In this document: positions 31,434 through 35,318 of the stretch, piece after piece
How the letters are laid out: each line of letters opens with the position of its first letter
How positions within the stretch are numbered: position 1 is the stretch's first letter
Assembly (NCBI GenBank): GCA_016872595.1
Contig: VGZJ01000026.1
Span: 1 to 35,318, forward strand
Origin: Planctomycetota bacterium
Lineage (GTDB): Bacteria; Planctomycetota; Planctomycetia; Gemmatales; Gemmataceae
Direction: 5' to 3'
DNA: 35,318 nucleotides
The notes under the pieces: generated by a model
Seen by the model: the letters and a program-made list of their open reading frames with translations, nothing else
Databases searched by the model: none
Told to the model about the DNA's origin: nothing
Translations under genes and position numbers: made by a program

Positions 31434-31879
31434 GAGTTCTCCGGTCGCTGACGCTCCCGGCTCGCAGGGGCTGATTGGTGGACCCACTCCCCAGTTCCGT
31501 CCGGGGCGTTCTCCTTCTTCCAGATCGGCACAAGCTCTTTGAGTGTGTCGATGGCGAACCGCACGGCTTCGAACGCTTCTCCGCGGTGCGGGGTGCTGAC
31601 CGCCACCGCGACGCTCACGTCGCCCACGTCGAGCCGGCCGAGGCGGTGAACCATCGCGACCTCGCCCACCGGCCAGCGCCGCCGCACGTCCGCTTCGATC
31701 TCCGCGAGCTTCTTCTCCGCCATCGGCCCGTAGGCCTCGTAGTCGAGGAACACGGTCACTTGCTCGCCGGTCAGGTCGCGCACGGTGCCGAGGAACAGCA
31801 CCACCGCGCCGCAGTGCGGGTCGCGCACGCTGTCCGTGAGGGCGTGGAAGTCGATGGGGTCGCGCGTGAGCCGGAACAT
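31430..31879 (-). CDS. moaE: Molybdopterin synthase catalytic subunit
   Basis: MoaE, with MoaD-thiocarboxylate, inserts the dithiolene sulfurs into precursor Z (cPMP). The 149-residue protein shows GAVVLFLGTVRDLTGEQV, LDYEAYGPMAEKKLAEI, MVHRLGRLDVGDVSVAVAVS, HRGEAFEAVRFAIDTLKE and the catalytic lysine end VPIWKKE. The last 15 residues, including ASRERQRPENS, are beyond the family end and are encoded by GC-rich DNA with palindromic parts (31441-31470), so they look like a repeat-derived tail. It lies 15 bp after moaD. Confidence 0.94.
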   Translation of the reverse strand: MFRLTRDPIDFHALTDSVRDPHCGAVVLFLGTVRDLTGEQVTVFLDYEAYGPMAEKKLAEIEADVRRRWPVGEVAMVHRLGRLDVGDVSVAVAVSTPHRGEAFEAVRFAIDTLKELVPIWKKENAPDGTGEWVHQSAPASRERQRPENS

Positions 31880-31894
31880 GGGGCTAGTATACCG

Positions 31895-32140
31895 TCAGCC
31901 GCCGCTGACGGGCGGAATCACCGCGACTTCGTCGCCCGCACTCAGCGCGTGGTCGTTCTCTACAAGGTCGTGATTGACCGCGACCCCGGAGCGCACGAGC
32001 AGCGACCGCGCGAGCGGTATTTGCGCGCCGAGCGCGCGGCGCAGTTCGCCCACGGTCGCCCCGTCGGGCACCTCCACCTCAACCACCTCGTCGCCGGTCA
32101 GGTCGCGCATCGCGGCGAACAGCTTCACGCGAATCGTCAT
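31895..32140 (-). CDS. moaD: Molybdopterin synthase sulfur carrier subunit
   Basis: MoaD is the ubiquitin-like small subunit that carries sulfur as a C-terminal thiocarboxylate. The 81-residue protein has IRVKLFAAMRDLTG, VEVPDGATVGELRRAL, VRSGVAVNHDLVENDHALSA and ends DEVAVIPPVSGG, with the required Gly-Gly. The ATG at 32140 is used; an in-frame GTG at 32149 would overlap the upstream gene. Only one base separates it from the stop of the FAD/Fe-S gene, so it depends on that transcript. Confidence 0.94.
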   Translation of the reverse strand: MTIRVKLFAAMRDLTGDEVVEVEVPDGATVGELRRALGAQIPLARSLLVRSGVAVNHDLVENDHALSAGDEVAVIPPVSGG

Positions 32141-32141
32141 G

Positions 32142-35123
32142 TTAATCACTCACCAACTTCCCCAGCGCGCGGCCGAAGCGGGCTTCGAGTTCCGGCATCA
32201 GCCCGTACGCATACGCGAGGTACTGCACCGGGTGGAGCGTGCGCTTCCCGGTGCCCTCTTGCATCTGGAGGCGGCACGAACTGCACTCGGTACTACCGAG
32301 TAGCACGCGCGGGCGGTTCAGCTCCGCGAACATGCCCGCGCCGGCGCTCAGTGAGGTCGCGTAGTTCTCGGCCTTCAGCCCCCACGTGCCCGCCATGCCG
32401 GAACAGCCGGCGTCAATCGTATGCACGCGCAGGCCGGGAACGAGCGACAACAGGCCCGGCGAGTTGGTGGGGCCGCGGAGTGCCTTCAGGTGACACGGGA
32501 CGTGGTGGCCGAGCGTGAGGTCGAGGCGGCGGAAGTCGGTGCGGAGCTTGCCCGCGGTGTGCAACTCGCCCAAGTACGTCGTGAGTTCGACCGTGTTCGC
32601 GGCGACCGCGGCCGTGTCCGGGTCGTCGAGGATGTCGAGGTAATCTTGCGTCAGCATGAGGGCCGCGCTCGGCTCCGGCGTCACGATGCGGTAGCCCTGC
32701 CGCGCGAGGTCGGCGAGCGCGCGGACGTTGCGGCGCGCGGCGCGGCGCGCGGCGTCGAGGTCCCCGCGCGCGAGCGGCGCGATCCCGCACCCGACCTGCC
32801 GCGACGGGACGAACACTTCGACCCCGTTGTGCTGCAACACCGCGACCGCGGCCAGCCCGATGCCGGGGTCGTTGTACGCGGCGTAGATGTCGATGAAGAG
32901 CGCGACGCGCGGCCCGCTCGCGGCGGTGCGCGGCTTCTCGCGCGTCAGCCCCATGCCGCGCGCCTTGCGGAAGAAGTTGCGCAGCGCGAACGCCGGCAGC
33001 CGGCGCTGGCGCGACACGCCGAACACCTTCTCGATAAGCCAGCGCACCGGCCGGCGGCCCAGCACGATGTTGATGAGCGGGGCGAAGTTGCTTCCGATGG
33101 CGGCCAAGCCTTCGGCGCGCGCGAGCAGCCAATCCGCGCGGTCGAGGCCGTGCTCTTCGTGCTGGCGCGCCTTCGCTTCGAGCATCAGCTTGGGTACGTT
33201 CACCTTCGCGTCGCACTCGTCGCGACACTGCTTGCAGTTCACGCACAGGTCGGCGACCGCGTACACCTCGTCGGGCGTCACGGCGGTCGGGTCGGCCAGC
33301 AGGCGGAGCATGTTCGCCATGCCGCGCGGGGTCGCGGCCTCGGAGCCGGTCGCGCGGAACGTGGGGCACATGCGCTCCGGTGCGGTCCGCGTCCGGCAGT
33401 CGCCGCACCCGCTGCACCGCGCGACCTCGGCGCTCGGCGGCTCCTTCCACACCAGCAGAGGAACGGGCGCGCTCGCCTGCGGCTCGCGGCTAACGGCCTC
33501 TTCTGTCTTCTCTTCGCTGCCCACTGTCCGTTGCCCACTGCCCACTCGTAAAGGCCACGCCTCGCGGCTCGGGTCGGGGCCGATGATCTTGCCGGGGTTC
33601 AGCAGCCCCTTCGGGTCGAAGACGCGTTTCAGCTCGCGGAACACCGGGAGCAGCGGGCCGTACTGCCGTTCCACCCACGGCGTTCGCGCGATGCCGGTTC
33701 CGTGCTGCGTGCTGACGGTGCCGCCGAGGGCGAGCGCGAGGCCGTGGACCGCCTCCGCGACCGGCCACAGCTTCGCGCGGTCGCCGGGGTCGTTCAGGTC
33801 GATGAGCGGGCGCGTGTGAACTTGGCCGGTGAGGGCGTGAACGAGGAACGTGCCGGACACCTCGAAATGCTTCAAGATGTCTTGGACGCGGGTGAGGAAC
33901 TCGGGCAGCGCGTCGGCGGGAACGCCGACGTCCTCGATGAACGCGAGCGGGCGCGGGCCGTTGGCCGCGTACAGCCCGGACACCGCCGCGGCGCGCAGGC
34001 CGCGGACGTGGGCCACCCCGTCCGGGGCGCACGTCGGTTCGGCCAGCACGCGCAACACGTGCTGTTCTTGGAGCGCTTCGACCGCGCCCCACGCGCGCTC
34101 GCGCGCCGCGCGCTCGGTATCGGCCTCGAACGTCACGACGAGCGCCGCGCCGACCGACGGCAGGACCGCGCCGCGCGTGACCGAGAGCAACCGGCGGTCG
34201 AGCAGGTCGCACGCGACCGGGCCATATTGTCGCAGCGCCAGCCCCGCGCGCACGGCCGCGTCGAGCGTGGGGAAGCCGAGCAGCGCGAGCGCGGTCCCGC
34301 CCGCGACCGGCACCGTGCGCAGGGTCGCCTCGGTGATGATCGCGAGTGTGCCTTCGGACCCGGCCAGCAGCTTCGCCAGATCGACGCCGCCCGCGGTGAG
34401 TACGCCGTGGAGCAGGTACCCGCAGCGGTCGAACGGCGTCCGCGGGCGCGTCAGCGCGATGCGCTCGGCGTTGGCGCGCAGGAGGTCGGTCACTTGTTGA
34501 GCGATGAGCGCCGTTCGCTCCGAGCCGCTTGCGGCTTCGCGAGTTGGCGCGCTCGCGAAGCCGCAAGCGGCTTGTTCCCCTGAATCCCACACCACGCCCA
34601 ACCCCGCGACGTAGTCGCGCGTGTAGCCGTGGTGGAAGGCGTTGCCGCCGCTGGCGTTGGTGGCGATCATCCCGCCGAGGGTGCAGCTCGCGCCGCTGGC
34701 CGGGTCCGGGGCGAACCGCCGGCCGACCTTCGCGAGCTGCGCGTTCAGTTGGTCGAGCACCACGCCCGGCTGAACGGTCACGGTGTCCGCGCCGATGTGC
34801 GTGATCGCGCGGAAGTGGACGCTCATGTCTAGCACGACGGCGGGGCCGAGCGACTCGCCGGCCAGCCCGGTGCCCGCGCCGCGCGGGACGATGGCGATGT
34901 TGTGCCCGTGGCAGTAGCGCACCAGCGCCGCGACGCTCTCCGCGTCCTCCGGCACCGCGACCGCGAGCGGCTCGATCTGGAACGCGCTGGCGTCGGTGGA
35001 ATACAGCCCGCGCGTGAGCCGGTCGAAGTGCAGCCGCCCGCGGAACACGCCGCGGAGGTCGTCGGTGATTTGCTTGGTGTCGAGCACAGTTTCCAGTGAC
35101 GACAGTAACGGGTACGCCTTCAC
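32142..35123 (-). CDS. FAD-linked oxidase fused to Fe-S (GlcD-GlcF / YdiJ type) dehydrogenase
   Basis: This 993-residue fusion starts at a GTG at 35123. Residues about 30-500 are a PCMH-type FAD-binding dehydrogenase (IVPRGAGTGLAGESLG, GASCTLGGMIATNASGGNAF, LLAGSEGTLAIITEATLR, STQHGTGIARTPWVE, KRVFDPKGLLNPGKI). Then come two 4Fe-4S motifs (CSGCGDCRTRTAPERMCP and CVNCKQCRDECDAKVNVP) and a C-terminal GlcF-type part with cysteine motifs (HVPCHLKAL, DAGCSGMAGTWG, TECSSCRLQMQEG). The family oxidises 2-hydroxy acids such as D-lactate, glycolate or 2-hydroxyglutarate and passes electrons on through the clusters. The substrate is not decided by sequence. Two stretches look inserted: residues about 184-200 (a double 21-bp repeat) and the domain linker at about 520-545. 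Confidence 0.92.
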   Translation of the reverse strand: MKAYPLLSSLETVLDTKQITDDLRGVFRGRLHFDRLTRGLYSTDASAFQIEPLAVAVPEDAESVAALVRYCHGHNIAIVPRGAGTGLAGESLGPAVVLDMSVHFRAITHIGADTVTVQPGVVLDQLNAQLAKVGRRFAPDPASGASCTLGGMIATNASGGNAFHHGYTRDYVAGLGVVWDSGEQAACGFASAPTREAASGSERTALIAQQVTDLLRANAERIALTRPRTPFDRCGYLLHGVLTAGGVDLAKLLAGSEGTLAIITEATLRTVPVAGGTALALLGFPTLDAAVRAGLALRQYGPVACDLLDRRLLSVTRGAVLPSVGAALVVTFEADTERAARERAWGAVEALQEQHVLRVLAEPTCAPDGVAHVRGLRAAAVSGLYAANGPRPLAFIEDVGVPADALPEFLTRVQDILKHFEVSGTFLVHALTGQVHTRPLIDLNDPGDRAKLWPVAEAVHGLALALGGTVSTQHGTGIARTPWVERQYGPLLPVFRELKRVFDPKGLLNPGKIIGPDPSREAWPLRVGSGQRTVGSEEKTEEAVSREPQASAPVPLLVWKEPPSAEVARCSGCGDCRTRTAPERMCPTFRATGSEAATPRGMANMLRLLADPTAVTPDEVYAVADLCVNCKQCRDECDAKVNVPKLMLEAKARQHEEHGLDRADWLLARAEGLAAIGSNFAPLINIVLGRRPVRWLIEKVFGVSRQRRLPAFALRNFFRKARGMGLTREKPRTAASGPRVALFIDIYAAYNDPGIGLAAVAVLQHNGVEVFVPSRQVGCGIAPLARGDLDAARRAARRNVRALADLARQGYRIVTPEPSAALMLTQDYLDILDDPDTAAVAANTVELTTYLGELHTAGKLRTDFRRLDLTLGHHVPCHLKALRGPTNSPGLLSLVPGLRVHTIDAGCSGMAGTWGLKAENYATSLSAGAGMFAELNRPRVLLGSTECSSCRLQMQEGTGKRTLHPVQYLAYAYGLMPELEARFGRALGKLVSD
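33517..33546. repeat. Three TGCCCACT units in the linker of the FAD/Fe-S gene
   Basis: TGCCCACT occurs at 33518-33525, 33532-33539 and 33539-33546 (the last two share one T-containing boundary region). Next to it, 33471-33497 holds another GC-rich phrase, CTCGCCTGCGGCTCGCGGCT. Together they encode the unconserved linker GSGQRTVGSEEKTEEAVSRE between the FAD and Fe-S domains. Confidence 0.6.
34523..34572. repeat. Inverted pair of the 21-bp intragenic repeat, copies 3 and 4
   Basis: Two exact copies of the unit seen at 425 and 21719 stand in opposite orientation (34523-34543 and 34552-34572) around an 8-bp spacer TTGGCGCG. They lie in frame in the FAD/Fe-S gene, encoding AACGFASAPTREAASGS at a loop of the FAD domain that is short in relatives. 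Confidence 0.88.
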
Positions 35124-35124
35124 C

Positions 35125-35318
35125 TTACCGGATGATCCTGCACTTCGGCAGCGCCTTCTGGAGTTCTGCCACCCCCGCGTCCGTCACCTTCGTTTTGACT
35201 ACTGATCCGCAGGTAGGGAATCCTGTCTATCTCCTCCTCGCATATGGGAAGGGTAGGTCGGACCCGTCCCACAGACTCCGGAGGAGGTCCGGGTCGCACT
35301 TCAGCTCGATGAGGCGGT
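35125..35318 (-). pseudogene. Degenerate 3' end of a leucine-rich-repeat-type gene (partial)
   Basis: Reading leftward from the window edge, one frame gives RLIELKCDPDLLRSLWDGSD, then a TAG near 35229, then VVKTKVTDAGVAELQKALPK followed by CRIIR and a TAA at 35125-35127. The phrase KVTDAGVAELQKALPKC is the standard last repeat of planctomycete leucine-rich-repeat proteins. The internal stop, and an LRR-like phrase IPYLRIS in a neighbouring frame, suggest a broken remnant. Only the 3' part is in view. It ends 1 bp before the FAD/Fe-S start codon, so the promoter of that gene would lie within the remnant. Confidence 0.45.

Noticed and set aside
32421-33551. Plus-strand open frame (376 codons) opposite the FAD/Fe-S gene
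   Set aside because: It has no recognisable motif and is opposite conserved cysteine clusters; it is a shadow frame.

Overview
The window looks like a chromosomal segment of a planctomycete of the Gemmata group (Gemmataceae). The reasons are the high GC content and several families typical of that lineage: a TIGR03067 secreted protein, a lone DUF1501 protein with a twin-arginine leader, a Ser/Thr kinase with DWG in place of DFG fused to TPR repeats, a DUF1559-type prepilin N-terminus, and an LRR-type C-terminal tail. Spacers are short and most carry palindromes. No phage, CRISPR array or complete insertion sequence is visible.

Layout. At 1-4645 lie the tail of an unknown gene, a GalT-family nucleotidylyltransferase, a convergent secreted coiled-coil protein, nadD, a hypothetical protein and a secreted SGNH hydrolase. 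At 4964-15172 most genes are on the plus strand: a prepilin leader fused to a polytopic membrane protein, an M19 dipeptidase, a kinase-TPR protein, an SthA-type transhydrogenase, rsmH with an overlapping proline-rich LysM-like protein, and a small lipoprotein. At 15253-20776 is a replication-initiation block read leftward, dnaA-dnaN-dciA-gyrB. It has no recF. The 343-bp dnaA-dnaN spacer holds a perfect 32-bp inverted repeat ending in opposed TTTTCCACA DnaA boxes, which is the best oriC candidate. At 20861-24404 are a cysteine desulfurase, the DUF1501 protein, an AlkD-like glycosylase and tRNA-Ser(GGA). From 35123 down to 24507 a long leftward run reads: FAD/Fe-S oxidoreductase, moaD, moaE, histidine phosphatase, moaA, ispF, cysS, ruvC, ruvA, a TIGR03067 gene, ruvB.

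How the genes work together. DnaA, DnaN, DciA and GyrB form a replication start module. This DnaA has almost nothing before its AAA+ domain, and DciA, a helicase-loading factor family, sits where recF often lies. RuvC, RuvA and RuvB form the Holliday-junction resolvasome, interrupted by a secreted-protein gene. MoaA, MoaD and MoaE make molybdopterin.

The most unusual feature is the repeat content. At least ten inverted-repeat elements of several families occupy gene borders, and some arms are shared between distant sites. A palindrome-rich 21-bp unit occurs four times inside three unrelated coding genes without breaking the frame. In two of them it encodes the same heptapeptide, LAKPQAA. Other repeat-derived DNA forms the start of moaA, a linker in the FAD/Fe-S protein and the last codons of ispF. 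This suggests short mobile palindromes that enter both spacers and surface loops of proteins.
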